NCBI GenBank assembly: GCA_022767745.1
Contig: JALENN010000005.1
Location: 62,001 to 126,000 of the forward strand
From: Alistipes sp.
GTDB lineage: Bacteria; Bacteroidota; Bacteroidia; Bacteroidales; Rikenellaceae
DNA length: 64,000 nucleotides
Reading direction: 5' to 3'
Numbering within the stretch: the first letter of the stretch is position 1; each line of letters starts with the position of its first letter. Positions 42,689 through 52,065 of this stretch are shown here, piece by piece. Both the position numbers and the translations under genes were made by a program. The notes under the pieces are model-generated. The model saw only the letters and a list, made by a program, of their open reading frames with translations. It was not told the DNA's origin and did not search any database.

Positions 42689-44605
42689 ATGAATCCCATG
42701 AACCGAATCTCCGCAGCGGCGCGGCTGTTGTGTGTCGCTGTGTTATCCCTTGTATCCGTATCGTGCTCGTGCCGTGGCGGCGCGGAGCCTGTTGTCTATC
42801 TCGACATGTCAGCCTGGCGACAGGTGCGCACCGACGATGCCGACGCATGTGCCCGCATGTGGGACGAACTGCATTGTGCGGCGACGCTGCAGGGCGTGGT
42901 GAACCGCCGCGCGCCGCTGCTCTACATTGACTATGTGGCCAACGAGTTCATGGAGGTGGACCGTTTCTGGTGGGACGAGTGCCGCCGCGAGGGCGGGTGG
43001 CTGGCCGGGCGCGACACGGTGGTGTGCCGCGACGTGGCGGAGGCCGTGGAGCGTTATGCCGACCGTCTGCGCGGCGCCGTTGTGTATGATCCCGCGGTGG
43101 CTTCGACGTCGTGTGTGGCCTCGGCCGTGGCGGGTGTGGAGGATCTGGTGGCGGTGCGCTACGACACCACGCCGGGCAGTCTCTACGACCGTCTGGTGGT
43201 GCACGGCCCGCAGCTCAAGGTGCGCGTATGGCTGGTCAACGAGGACGGCACGCCGATGTTCACGGGCCGGGGTACGGTGCCGCAGACCGACCGCGCCTCG
43301 ACCGGATCGGTGAAGGTCGACCCCTACGTGTGGTTTGTCGAGCGTTACATGAAGCGCGGCCGCTGCAGCGGTGAGTACGGCGCCTACTACCTCGACCAGT
43401 ACTGGCATCAGCGCACGGGTGCGGCGCCGATGAACGCCCACTGCCTCACGAACCACGACTTCTTTGTCAGCCGCCGCGCCTTCTTCTTCGACCTCTCGCC
43501 GTGGGGCGACGAGGCTGCGACGGACGACCCCTCGCAGCCCGTGGGCAGCGATCTGGCCATGCTCAAGGAGCTGCTGGGCGAGGCCTACCGTCTCAACGGC
43601 GGCAAGCGCATGTGCCATATAGGAGGCTTCCCCGCGTGGGCATACAAATATACGCGCCACGCCGGCGGCAGCCACGAGGATGTGGCCACGGAGTGGGAGT
43701 TCAGCCGTATAATCAGCGCCTACAACGCCTTCAAGGATGCCGACGCGATAGGTTACGGGGCCATGGCCAATGCCTCGTTCTGGCAGCATTACCCGACCGC
43801 GGAGAGCTATCCCCAGAAGTGGGTCGACGACGAGGATCTCCGCCGCCGCGGCTATCTCGACGAGGCGGGCCACGTCAGGCTCGACGGCTGCAAGTTCATC
43901 GTATTCTACGTGGGCGACTACGACGCCTCGGCATGGATCACCGCCGTGTTGCCGCACCTGTGGAACGGCCCTGCGCGCGGCAAGCTGCCCCTGATGTGGT
44001 GTATCAGCCCCGTGCTGGAGAGGCGTGCCCCGATGGTGCTTGACTATGTGCGCCGAACGGCCTCGGAGAACGATTACTTTGCCGCGGCCGACAACGGCGC
44101 CGGATACCTTATGCCGGGCATGCTGCAGGCGCCGCGTCCCATATCGGATCTGCCCGACGGTCTGGACGTGTGGGCCGCGCACTGCCGCCCGTACTACGAG
44201 AAGTGGGGGCTTACGATCACGGGCTTCGTCATCGACGGCGAGGCGCCGGGTCTCACCGACGACGGCCTTGCCTGCTACGCCTCGTTCAGCCCCAACGGCA
44301 TAGTGCCGCAGAAGACGCCGCGCACGCGCCTCTACGGCGAGATGCCCGTGCTGCGTGCGGGAGCCGACCTGGTGCGCTCGCCCAGGGAGAATGCCGCCTT
44401 CATCGTCGACGACATGCGTCGCAACCCGATACCTTTCGGCTGGTACCGCGACATACTCAAGTCGCCCTCGTGGCATGTGGAGATGATGGACGAGGTGAAG
44501 CGCCTCGACCCCACGATAGAGTTGCTCGACGCCCCGACCTTCTTCGAGCTCTACCGCCGCTGGCTGCGCGAGAACCCCGATGCGGCCGCCGGGCGCATAG
44601 AGTAG
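42689..44605 (+). CDS. GxGYxYP-family putative glycoside hydrolase, lipoprotein
   Basis: The 638-residue protein has a lipoprotein signal ending SLVSVSCSC. An N-terminal domain (residues about 30-260) precedes the conserved domain that carries the family motif, here GAGYLMPG with Met at the second aromatic position. Other conserved pieces are MCHIGGFPAW, DGCKFIVFYVGDYD, and PLMWCISP. The fold is proposed to be a TIM barrel related to glycosidases; no substrate is established. It faces the xylanase gene divergently, which suggests a role with plant or host polysaccharides. Confidence 0.85.
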   Translation: MNPMNRISAAARLLCVAVLSLVSVSCSCRGGAEPVVYLDMSAWRQVRTDDADACARMWDELHCAATLQGVVNRRAPLLYIDYVANEFMEVDRFWWDECRREGGWLAGRDTVVCRDVAEAVERYADRLRGAVVYDPAVASTSCVASAVAGVEDLVAVRYDTTPGSLYDRLVVHGPQLKVRVWLVNEDGTPMFTGRGTVPQTDRASTGSVKVDPYVWFVERYMKRGRCSGEYGAYYLDQYWHQRTGAAPMNAHCLTNHDFFVSRRAFFFDLSPWGDEAATDDPSQPVGSDLAMLKELLGEAYRLNGGKRMCHIGGFPAWAYKYTRHAGGSHEDVATEWEFSRIISAYNAFKDADAIGYGAMANASFWQHYPTAESYPQKWVDDEDLRRRGYLDEAGHVRLDGCKFIVFYVGDYDASAWITAVLPHLWNGPARGKLPLMWCISPVLERRAPMVLDYVRRTASENDYFAAADNGAGYLMPGMLQAPRPISDLPDGLDVWAAHCRPYYEKWGLTITGFVIDGEAPGLTDDGLACYASFSPNGIVPQKTPRTRLYGEMPVLRAGADLVRSPRENAAFIVDDMRRNPIPFGWYRDILKSPSWHVEMMDEVKRLDPTIELLDAPTFFELYRRWLRENPDAAAGRIE

Positions 44606-44624
44606 GCGCCGACGCGGCGGGCGC

Positions 44625-44663
44625 AAAAAAAGACGGGATGTCCCTTGGGTGGGGCATCCCGTC
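44625..44663 (-). terminator. Terminator of the outer-membrane barrel gene
   Basis: GACGGGATG (44632-44640) pairs with CATCCCGTC (44655-44663); A7 at 44625-44631 gives the T run on the minus strand. Confidence 0.8.
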
Positions 44664-44688
44664 TGTGTCTGTCGGCGAAACCGGTCTT

Positions 44689-45294
44689 TTAGAAGAGGTA
44701 AGCGCCGCCGATGTAGAGGTTCAGCGGGTGGGTCTTCGGGAAGTTTATCTCGTCGAAACGGCTCTTGGTGATGTCCAGCAGGCTGTGCTCGAAGGCAAGG
44801 AACACCTGCCAGCGCGACGAGATCTCGACGCCGAGCGTGTAGTTGAGTCCGAAGTCAAAACGCTTGTAGTATTTGCCGAAGACGTCGGTCTTGGATTTCG
44901 AGTCGTCGATCTTGGTCACATGCTTGCCCAGCACGCCGATGCCGAAGTAGGGGCCGAGGCCGCCGATCAGGGCGAGGTCGGAGTTGATATGGTAGCGATA
45001 GCCTGCGAAGATGGGCAGCTGCAGATATCCCAGGTTCTGGTGGATGTCCGACCACGATCCGCCCTTGAGCGTGTAGAGCAGGCGTGCGTCGATGTAGAAG
45101 TTGTCGGCCTCGGCATCCGAGAAGAGGTATTCGCCCTTGACGCCGGCGCCGAATCCCACATAGCAGTCCGACGAGCTGACTGAGTTGTGAAGCCACGACA
45201 TGTTGAAGTCGCCGACAACACCCACACGGATCTCCTGTGCGCGGAGCCCTGCGGCGGCTAAGAGTACGACGGCAGTAATGAGAAATCGCTTCAT
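44689..45294 (-). CDS. Outer-membrane beta-barrel protein (PorT/OmpX-like)
   Basis: The 201-residue protein has a signal peptide (MKRFLITAVVLLAAAGLRAQ) and alternating amphipathic strands with aromatic girdles, ending PLNLYIGGAYLF. Eight strands would fit the size. It belongs broadly to the small porin-family barrels of Bacteroidetes. Specific function unknown. A TATTTTTG box (45324-45331, minus) precedes it. Confidence 0.85.
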   Translation of the reverse strand: MKRFLITAVVLLAAAGLRAQEIRVGVVGDFNMSWLHNSVSSSDCYVGFGAGVKGEYLFSDAEADNFYIDARLLYTLKGGSWSDIHQNLGYLQLPIFAGYRYHINSDLALIGGLGPYFGIGVLGKHVTKIDDSKSKTDVFGKYYKRFDFGLNYTLGVEISSRWQVFLAFEHSLLDITKSRFDEINFPKTHPLNLYIGGAYLF

Positions 45295-45323
45295 AGGTCT
45301 ATTGTGTTAAGTAAAACGTTTTA

Positions 45324-45412
45324 CAAAAATAACATTTTTCCTCTTATCGCCAAAATGGGGCGGAGACTGCCGCCGCATAATTTCTCATATTGGGAGTTAA
45401 TTGCTATTTTTG
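45324..45412. promoter_or_regulatory. Divergent promoters of the barrel gene and rpe
   Basis: CAAAAATA (45324-45331) reads TATTTTTG to the left; TATTTTTG (45405-45412) reads to the right, 25 nt before the rpe ATG. Confidence 0.55.
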
Positions 45413-45437
45413 CGGAAAAATAAAACAACTGACAGAC

Positions 45438-46088
45438 ATGAGACGCATAATAGCCCCTTCGATGCTCTCGGCCGACTTCGGCAACCTCGACCGCGACACC
45501 CGCATGATCGACCGCAGCGCGGCGCAGTGGGTACATATCGATGTCATGGACGGAGTGTTCGTCCCCAACATATCGTTCGGCTTCCCGGTGATGAAACCCA
45601 TACGGCAGGCCACGACCAAGACTCTCGACGTGCATCTGATGATAACCGACCCGGTGCGCTACGTCGCACGCTTCGTCGAGGCGGGAGCCGACTACGTCAC
45701 CTTCCACTACGAGGCCACGGACGACTGCCGCGCCTGCATCGACGCCATACACAGGGCGGGTGCACGCGCCGGCATCTCGATCAAGCCCGCCACGGCGGCC
45801 GAGGTGCTGGAGGAGCTGCTGCCCGAGGTGGAGATGGTGCTGGTGATGAGTGTCGAGCCTGGTTTCGGCGGGCAGTCGTTCATACCATCGTCGATAGATA
45901 AGATACGCACGCTGGCTGAGATGAAGCGCCGCATGGGCCTCGATACGCTGATCGAGGTCGACGGCGGTATCTCGGCGGCCAACGCCCGCGAACTCTTCGA
46001 TGCCGGTGCCGAGGCTCTGGTTGCGGGCAGCGCCGTATTCCACGCCGCCGACCCCGAGAGCGAGATCGTGCGTATGTTGAATGCCTGA
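45438..46088 (+). CDS. rpe: Ribulose-phosphate 3-epimerase
   Basis: The 216-residue TIM-barrel enzyme interconverts ribulose 5-phosphate and xylulose 5-phosphate. Motifs are IAPSMLSADFGNL, HIDVMDGVFVPNISFG, LDVHLMI, the MSVEPGFGGQ metal/phosphate region and EVDGGIS. Length is normal. It complements rpiB in the same window. Confidence 0.98.
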   Translation: MRRIIAPSMLSADFGNLDRDTRMIDRSAAQWVHIDVMDGVFVPNISFGFPVMKPIRQATTKTLDVHLMITDPVRYVARFVEAGADYVTFHYEATDDCRACIDAIHRAGARAGISIKPATAAEVLEELLPEVEMVLVMSVEPGFGGQSFIPSSIDKIRTLAEMKRRMGLDTLIEVDGGISAANARELFDAGAEALVAGSAVFHAADPESEIVRMLNA

Positions 46089-46131
46089 CGGCGGGCTGTG
46101 CCGCATGTTCCGAGTAATAGAGTTTTTTTAG

Positions 46132-48063
46132 ATGATCTCTCTTGACAATCTGACCGTAAGTTACGGGGGATGGACGCTCTTCGACGGCGTGTCGTTCCTC
46201 ATCAACGAGAAGGACCGCATAGGTCTTGTCGGCCGCAACGGCGCCGGCAAGACGACCCTGCTGCGTATCATAACGGGCGAGCAGCAGCCCACGTCGGGTG
46301 CCGTGACGATGAACGGCGAGTGTACGATAGGCTACCTGCCGCAGCAGATGAAGGTGGCCGACACCACGACGCTCAAGGCCGAGACCGAGAAGGCCTTCGG
46401 CGAGGTGCTGCGCCTCGAGGCCGAGATTGCCTCGCTCACGTCGGAGATAGCCGTGCGCGACGACTACGAATCGCCCGAATACGAGGCCCTGCTGCACCGC
46501 CTCAATGAGGCGCAGGACCGCTACCATATCCTCGGCGGCGAGACGCGCGAGGCCGACATCGAGAAGACCCTGCTGGGTCTGGGATTCCGCCGCACGGATT
46601 TCGACCGCGCCACGAGCGAGTTCTCGGGCGGCTGGCGCATGCGTATCGAGCTGGCGAAGCTGCTGCTGAGCCGTCCGTCGATATTCCTGCTGGACGAGCC
46701 TACGAACCACCTGGACATCGAGAGCATACAGTGGCTTGAGGAGTACCTTAAATCGTACAACGGAGCGGTGCTGCTCATATCGCACGACCGTGCCTTCCTC
46801 GATAACGTCACCACGCGCACCGTCGAACTGTCGCTGGGTAAGATCTACGACTACAAGGTTCCCTATTCGAAGTTCGTCGAGCTGCGGGCCGAGCGCCGGG
46901 CGCAGCAGATGGCCGCATACGAGAACCAGCAGCGCATGATCGAGAAGACCGAGGAGTTTATCGAGAAGTTCCGCTACAAGCCCACGAAGAGCAACCAGGT
47001 GCAGTCGCGCATCAAGCAGCTGGAGCGTATCGAGCGCATCGAGGTCGAGGAGGAGGACAATGCCGCGCTCAACATCAAGTTCCCGCCCGCGCCGCGTTCG
47101 GGCCAGATCGTCGTGGAGGTGAAGGACGCGGGCAAGGCCTTCGGCGAGAAACGCATCTTCTCGGGTGCCACGTTCACCATCGAGCGTGGGCAGAAGGTGG
47201 CCTTCGTGGGCCGCAACGGCGAGGGTAAGACCACCATGGCGCGCATGATCGTGGGCGAGCTGCCCGCGACGGAGGGCACGATACGTACCGGTGCGAATGT
47301 CAACATAGGATACTATGCGCAGAACCAGGACGACCTGATGGAGGGCGATTTCACTGTGTACGACACGCTGGACCGTGTTGCCGTGGGTGACATACGCACG
47401 CGCCTGCGCGACATCCTTGGGGCGTTCCTCTTCCGTGGCGAGGATATCGAGAAGAAGGTGAGGGTGCTGTCGGGAGGCGAGCGCTCGCGCCTTGCCATGG
47501 CGCGCATGATGCTCGAGCCGCGCAACCTGCTGGTGCTCGACGAGCCTACGAACCACATGGACATGCGTTCGAAGGATATACTCAAGCGCGCGCTGCAGAA
47601 GTACGACGGCACGGTTATCGTCGTGTCGCACGACCGTGATTTTCTGGACGGCATCGTCGACCGCGTGTACGAGTTCCGCGACGGCGGCGTGAAGGAATAC
47701 CTTGGCGGTATCTACTACTTCCTCGAAAAGCGCAAGGTGGAGTCGCTGCAGGAGATCGAGCGTCGTAATGACACCCCCGCCGCAGCTGTCTCGCGCGAGG
47801 CTTCGACTGGCAAACTGTCCTACGAGCAGCGCAAGGAGCAGGAGAAGCTGTTGCGCCGCCTGCGCAAGGCCGTGGAGACGGTGGAGGCGGAGCTGGCCGA
47901 CGTCGAGAAGCAGATTGCCGACTATGACCGCAAGTTTGCCGAGGCTACGTCGTACGACGAGGCCGACTATGCAGCCTACGAGGAGCTCAAGCACCGCTAC
48001 GACCACCTGATGCACGAGTGGGAGAAGACTTCCTACGAGTTGGAGATCAGCGAGAACGGTTGA
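46132..48063 (+). CDS. ABC-F family ATPase
   Basis: The 643-residue protein has two fused ABC domains without membrane segments: Walker A GRNGAGKTTL (about residue 38) and GRNGEGKTTM (about 365), signatures FSGGWRMRIELAK and LSGGERSRLAMARM, and DEPTNHLD/DEPTNHMD Walker B motifs. The interdomain linker (about 240-320) is long and charged, and the C-terminal region forms a coiled coil (QRKEQEKLLRRLRKAVE). ABC-F proteins act on ribosomal peptidyl-transferase or E sites; this housekeeping type resembles Uup/YheS rather than antibiotic-resistance ARE proteins. It lies 43 nt after rpe and ends with a strong terminator. Confidence 0.95.
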   Translation: MISLDNLTVSYGGWTLFDGVSFLINEKDRIGLVGRNGAGKTTLLRIITGEQQPTSGAVTMNGECTIGYLPQQMKVADTTTLKAETEKAFGEVLRLEAEIASLTSEIAVRDDYESPEYEALLHRLNEAQDRYHILGGETREADIEKTLLGLGFRRTDFDRATSEFSGGWRMRIELAKLLLSRPSIFLLDEPTNHLDIESIQWLEEYLKSYNGAVLLISHDRAFLDNVTTRTVELSLGKIYDYKVPYSKFVELRAERRAQQMAAYENQQRMIEKTEEFIEKFRYKPTKSNQVQSRIKQLERIERIEVEEEDNAALNIKFPPAPRSGQIVVEVKDAGKAFGEKRIFSGATFTIERGQKVAFVGRNGEGKTTMARMIVGELPATEGTIRTGANVNIGYYAQNQDDLMEGDFTVYDTLDRVAVGDIRTRLRDILGAFLFRGEDIEKKVRVLSGGERSRLAMARMMLEPRNLLVLDEPTNHMDMRSKDILKRALQKYDGTVIVVSHDRDFLDGIVDRVYEFRDGGVKEYLGGIYYFLEKRKVESLQEIERRNDTPAAAVSREASTGKLSYEQRKEQEKLLRRLRKAVETVEAELADVEKQIADYDRKFAEATSYDEADYAAYEELKHRYDHLMHEWEKTSYELEISENG

Positions 48064-48083
48064 CGGAAATAACCTTTCGGCAT

Positions 48084-48119
48084 ATCCCGGCAGAGCGGTT
48101 CCTCTGCCGGGATTTTTTT
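48084..48119 (+). terminator. Strong terminator after the ABC-F gene
   Basis: ATCCCGGCAGAG (48084-48095) and its exact complement (48102-48113) with a 6-nt loop, followed by T7. Confidence 0.93.
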
Positions 48120-48162
48120 GCCTTTTCGGTGGAGGGAAAGTCTTCCGAAAAATGAAAATTCA

Positions 48163-48194
48163 TTTGCCTTTGCCGACGGCTTTTCGTACCTTTG
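48163..48194 (+). promoter_or_regulatory. -33/-7 promoter of rmuC
   Basis: TTTG (48163-48166) and TACCTTTG (48187-48194) with 20-bp spacing, 24 nt before the ATG at 48219. Confidence 0.65.
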
Positions 48195-48218
48195 TTTTAA
48201 TGGAAAAATGGTGATATC

Positions 48219-49598
48219 ATGAATCTGTTTTTGATAATACTGTCTGTCGTGCTGGCCGTGGCGTGTGCCGTTGCGGTGACGCTGCTCATGGCGCAGAGGC
48301 GCCGTGCCGAGCAGCTGGAGCGCGACAATATGGCCGCCGTGGAGAGCGCCGAGGCCCGTGTCGCAGCCGCCGAGGCGCGTGTCGCGGCTGCCGAGCAGGC
48401 CCGCGAGGCGGAGCGTGCGGCGCGTGAAACGGAACGTGTGGCGCGGGCGAAAGCCGAGGCCGACCTTGAGGCCGAGCGCCGTTCGGTTGCCGACAAGGTG
48501 CGTTCGCAGCAGCAGATGGAGCAGGCGCTGCGTGAGCAGTTCCGCGCCCTTGCGGGGGATGTGCTGGGTGAGCAGAGCCGCCGTTTCAAGGAGGAGAACC
48601 GCGAGTCGATGGACATAATCCTCAAACCGTTCAAGGACAACATACGCGAGTTCCGCGAGCGTGTGGAGAAGATCCACTCGCAGCAGGCCGAGCAGAGCGG
48701 CGCACTGCGAAACGAGCTGGAGCGACTCATGGAACTAAACCGCCAGGTGACGGCCGAGACGACGAACCTGACCAACGCCCTGAAGGGCAACTCGAAGGTG
48801 CAGGGCGACTGGGGCGAGATGATACTGGCGCAGCTGCTCGAGAACTCGGGTCTGCGCGAGGGTGAGAACTACGAGCTGCAGTACAACGTCAAGGACGAGG
48901 CGAGCGGCCGCAACCTGCGTCCCGACGTTATACTCCACCTGCCGGGCGGCAAGAACATAGTCATCGATTCGAAGGTGTCGCTCACGGCATTCGAGCGTTA
49001 CGTCAATGCCGACGACGATGCCGCGCGCGATGCGGCGCTGAAACGCCATATCGAGTCGGTGCGGCACCATGTCGACGAACTGGCGACGAAGAACTACCAG
49101 CAGTACTTTGCCGACTCGCCCGACTTCGTCATCATGTTCATGCCCACCGAGCCGTCGTTCCTGACGGCGCTGCGCGGTGACGACTCGCTGTGGAACTACG
49201 CCTACGGGCGCAAGGTGATCATATCGTCGCCGACGAACCTCTTTGCGGTGCTGAAGCTGGTGGTTGACCTCTGGAAACGCGATGCGCAGGACCGCAACAC
49301 GGCAAAGATAGTCAAGACGGCCACCGACCTCTACAACCAGCTGTGCATGTTTGTCGACGACTTCGAGAAGGTGGGCAAGTCCATAGAGAAGGCCACGGCC
49401 GACTACGCGCAGGCATACAAGCGCATGTGTCACGGCAACAACAACGTCATACGCCTCGGCGAGCGTATGCGCGGCATGGGACTGCGTCCGAAGAAACGCA
49501 TTTCGGACAAGGCGCTGGACGAGGCGGCGCTGCCCACGGGCGATGACGACGAGCAGCTGCTGGCGGAAAACATCGGAGAGGAGGGTGGCAATGAGTAG
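48219..49598 (+). CDS. rmuC: DNA recombination protein RmuC
   Basis: The 459-residue protein has an N-terminal membrane anchor (LFLIILSVVLAVACAVAV), an Ala/Glu/Arg-rich coiled coil from about 30 to 200 (repeated AEARVAAAEARVAAAE units), and the RmuC domain with the nuclease-like core (GNSKVQGDWGEMILAQLLE, then VIDSKVSLTAFERY). RmuC limits inversions between short repeats; its PD-(D/E)xK-type core suggests nuclease activity. The stop overlaps the next gene by 8 nt. Confidence 0.96.
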   Translation: MNLFLIILSVVLAVACAVAVTLLMAQRRRAEQLERDNMAAVESAEARVAAAEARVAAAEQAREAERAARETERVARAKAEADLEAERRSVADKVRSQQQMEQALREQFRALAGDVLGEQSRRFKEENRESMDIILKPFKDNIREFRERVEKIHSQQAEQSGALRNELERLMELNRQVTAETTNLTNALKGNSKVQGDWGEMILAQLLENSGLREGENYELQYNVKDEASGRNLRPDVILHLPGGKNIVIDSKVSLTAFERYVNADDDAARDAALKRHIESVRHHVDELATKNYQQYFADSPDFVIMFMPTEPSFLTALRGDDSLWNYAYGRKVIISSPTNLFAVLKLVVDLWKRDAQDRNTAKIVKTATDLYNQLCMFVDDFEKVGKSIEKATADYAQAYKRMCHGNNNVIRLGERMRGMGLRPKKRISDKALDEAALPTGDDDEQLLAENIGEEGGNE

Positions 49599-49944
49599 TG
49601 TGTTCTGGAAGCGGCTCGACGCGCTGCTGGCGCAGTCGCGTATTGTCATCGACCGTCCGCGCGGATCGCACCATCCGCGGTTTCCGCAGATCGTGTATGA
49701 GATCGACTACGGCTATCTCGACGCTACGACCTCGGCCGACGGCGAGGGCGTCGACGTGTGGATCGGCAGCGACGCCGGGCGCAGGCTCGATGCGGTGATA
49801 TGCACCGTCGACATGGACAAGCGCGATGCCGAGATGAAGCTCATGGTGGGCTGTACCGAGGCGGAGAAGTCGTACATCGAACGTTTTTACAACGAATGGC
49901 CCGACATGGGGGCCATGATCGTGCGGCGCGGCGACGGCGAGTAG
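49591..49944 (+). CDS. Short inorganic pyrophosphatase-like protein
   Basis: The 117-residue protein resembles the short pyrophosphatase-annotated family: IVIDRPRGSHHPRFP, then YEIDYGYLDATTSADGEGVDVWIGS (quoted in parts), with acidic residues placed as in the soluble PPase active site. It is much shorter than classical type I PPase (about 170-180 residues) and lacks the full DxDxPxD signature, so activity on PPi is not certain. It overlaps rmuC by 8 nt (ATGAGTAG) and is probably translated with it. Confidence 0.8.
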   Translation: MSSVFWKRLDALLAQSRIVIDRPRGSHHPRFPQIVYEIDYGYLDATTSADGEGVDVWIGSDAGRRLDAVICTVDMDKRDAEMKLMVGCTEAEKSYIERFYNEWPDMGAMIVRRGDGE

Positions 49945-49973
49945 GATATTTCGACAAACAATACTTTAGCGCT

Positions 49974-51146
49974 ATGAAAAAGAGAGTTATCGGCGCATTG
50001 TGCGCGTTGGCGGTTGCTGCCGCGATGGGCTGCGGCCGCAGCATCTCCCCCGTCAGTGCCGAGGCGGAGGTTGTGTTGAAGCCTCTGGAGCAGACTCAAA
50101 GGGTGGATGACCTTTCGCCGTGGGTCGACGAGGTGGAGTTTGTCCGCATTGCCGATGACGCTCAGGTGCATCCTGCGACCGTAACCAAGATGTTGATTGA
50201 CGGTCGCGCAAACGCCTTCATGATGGACGATCGGAACCGGGTCGTGGCAGTGCCGGCCGATGGCAGCCGTCTGACGGTGATAGCGCAGGAGGAGTGTGAC
50301 GGCGAAGGGTGTCGGATTATCAGCGACATGGCATTGTGCGGCAACGAGTTGCTGGTACTGGTCGGCCACGAGATCATGCGCTTCGATGGTGATGATTTCT
50401 CGCTGGTGCGCCGCGATAATGTCCCGATAGATCTGCCGTGCGATGCCCTGGCGCCCGACGGCGAGGGTGGCATGTATCTCTTCTCGGCCTTCCCGAAGAA
50501 CCTACCCGAACTGCCGCAGGGCGGCAATGTGACAAAGGTTCAGTCGGGGGACGAATTCATGCTCTACCGTCTGTCGCCTGATGGCGAAGTTGCGGACCGT
50601 TATATTCCGCGCGACGACTGCACGCTGTCGCTGAACAATATCTCGCAGTCTTCATGCGGCGAATATATGCTGCGCCCGCAGAACGGCAACCATGTCTTCT
50701 ATCGCCTTACGGCCGACGGCATCGTCCCTGCCTACCGTGTCGATTTCGGCAGTGAGAATATCCCGCACCGTTATTACTTCGACGTGGCGGGCGAGGACCT
50801 TATGTCATATATTATGTCTCCCTATTACAAGATGCCGATGGAGCTGCATGAGACGGCGTCGCATCTCTTTTTCCGTGTTGCGGGGCCCGAGGCGCGCGAG
50901 GTGGCGGTGGTGTATGACCGCAGGAGTTGCGGAGGCATAATGTGGGAGAATGCTCCGGGTGACATGCAGATGCAGATTCTTGCGTCGGATGGCAAGTGGT
51001 TCTATGCCGTGATGCCCGAGACGGGCGGCGCGGATGAGGGGCCTCACGGGCCGCTCTACAGTTACGTCCGCCGGGCGTTGGCGGAGCAGGAGCCCGATGC
51101 GGCCGGCCATTCGTATCTGGTGAAGATACGTTTCCGCAAGATGTGA
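49974..51146 (+). CDS. 6-bladed beta-propeller lipoprotein
   Basis: The 390-residue protein has a lipoprotein signal ending AVAAAMGC and then repeats of beta-propeller type, with FMMDDRNRVVAV, FDGDDFSLVRRD and YRLSPDGEVADRY as visible blades. The 6-bladed-propeller lipoproteins are abundant in gut Bacteroidetes; none has an assigned biochemical role known to me. It begins 29 nt after the pyrophosphatase-like gene and could be transcribed with it. The region before the propeller (LSPWVDEVEFVRI) is the usual family entry. Confidence 0.82.
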   Translation: MKKRVIGALCALAVAAAMGCGRSISPVSAEAEVVLKPLEQTQRVDDLSPWVDEVEFVRIADDAQVHPATVTKMLIDGRANAFMMDDRNRVVAVPADGSRLTVIAQEECDGEGCRIISDMALCGNELLVLVGHEIMRFDGDDFSLVRRDNVPIDLPCDALAPDGEGGMYLFSAFPKNLPELPQGGNVTKVQSGDEFMLYRLSPDGEVADRYIPRDDCTLSLNNISQSSCGEYMLRPQNGNHVFYRLTADGIVPAYRVDFGSENIPHRYYFDVAGEDLMSYIMSPYYKMPMELHETASHLFFRVAGPEAREVAVVYDRRSCGGIMWENAPGDMQMQILASDGKWFYAVMPETGGADEGPHGPLYSYVRRALAEQEPDAAGHSYLVKIRFRKM

Positions 51147-51169
51147 TTCTACTGTGGACTGTCAATAAA

Positions 51170-51199
51170 GGGCGGCGGCAGGTACACCTGCCGCCGCCC
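51170..51199. terminator. Bidirectional terminator between convergent genes
   Basis: A 14-bp perfect stem, GGGCGGCGGCAGGT (51170-51183) with 51186-51199, closed by a 2-nt loop plus fraying; no long T run on either side. Confidence 0.65.
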
Positions 51200-51214
51200 G
51201 TATTTCATACACAG

Positions 51215-52033
51215 CTATTTGTGCTCGACATATTCTCCCTTGTCGAGGTGGTAGGTGGCTTCGCCGCGGTCGCCGTTCTCGAGGTCGGTGATCTCCACCC
51301 TGAAGACGCGGTAGGGCAGCGGCGTATCGTTTTTCGGCATGTCGACCGTCAGGTAGTAGGCTATGCCGTATTCGTCGGCCTCGTAGTACTCCTTTATCTG
51401 CTGCCGCATAAGTATCGCGACCTCCTCGCCGTCGATGAAGACCCTGATGGCGGCCTTGTCGATCGGCGGAGCCAGGTTGTCGCACTTTGCCTCTGCTGTG
51501 GCGGCATCCTGGTGTACGCCCGAAAGGTCCTCCTTGTGCTGCGCGTTACCTGTGCCCTTGCTGGCGAGGAACCGTGTGAGGCTCATCGGACGTACGTATA
51601 TCTGGTATGTCGGCATGCCTCCCGGTATGTTGAACGCGTGCAGGCCGTATGCCTCCATGCGGTGGTAGCGTATGTCGAGCGTGGTGTCGCGGTCGGCGAT
51701 GAAGTCCCAGCCCCAGAATTCGAGCCTGAGGTCGTCGGCCGAGGTGTCGGGGCTCATCGTATGCGGGTAGGTCGCCATGTCGATAGCGCCGACGCTGCGG
51801 TATCTCCCTTTGGGTATGGTGATGCGGTAGCGTCCGTCGTCACCGGTTTCGGTATGGAACAGGACGTCGAAATTCGAGTTCTGGAACATAACCGAGCAGT
51901 TGGCTATGGCGTTGCCGTCGTAGTCGGTGACTAGGCCGCCTATCGTTACCGAGTCGCGCATCTCCTGCGCCGTCAGTGTAGCGGCATGGAGTATCGTGCC
52001 GGCAACGAAGGGCAATAGTTTGATGTGATTCAT
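51215..52033 (-). CDS. Exported protein with carboxypeptidase-regulatory-like domain
   Basis: The 272-residue protein has a signal peptide (MNHIKLLPFVAGTILHAATL) and one CarboxypepD_reg-like beta-sandwich, VTIGGLVTDYDGNAIANCSV through RYRITIPKGRY. The rest (from about 100) is not recognised; it is rich in charged and aromatic residues. Such domains usually start TonB-receptors or surface proteins, but no barrel follows here, so the protein is likely periplasmic. It lies 32 nt after the acetyltransferase gene on the same strand. Confidence 0.75.
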   Translation of the reverse strand: MNHIKLLPFVAGTILHAATLTAQEMRDSVTIGGLVTDYDGNAIANCSVMFQNSNFDVLFHTETGDDGRYRITIPKGRYRSVGAIDMATYPHTMSPDTSADDLRLEFWGWDFIADRDTTLDIRYHRMEAYGLHAFNIPGGMPTYQIYVRPMSLTRFLASKGTGNAQHKEDLSGVHQDAATAEAKCDNLAPPIDKAAIRVFIDGEEVAILMRQQIKEYYEADEYGIAYYLTVDMPKNDTPLPYRVFRVEITDLENGDRGEATYHLDKGEYVEHK

Positions 52034-52065
52034 GTGTCGTGTTTGCGAAACGTACGGTGCGGCCG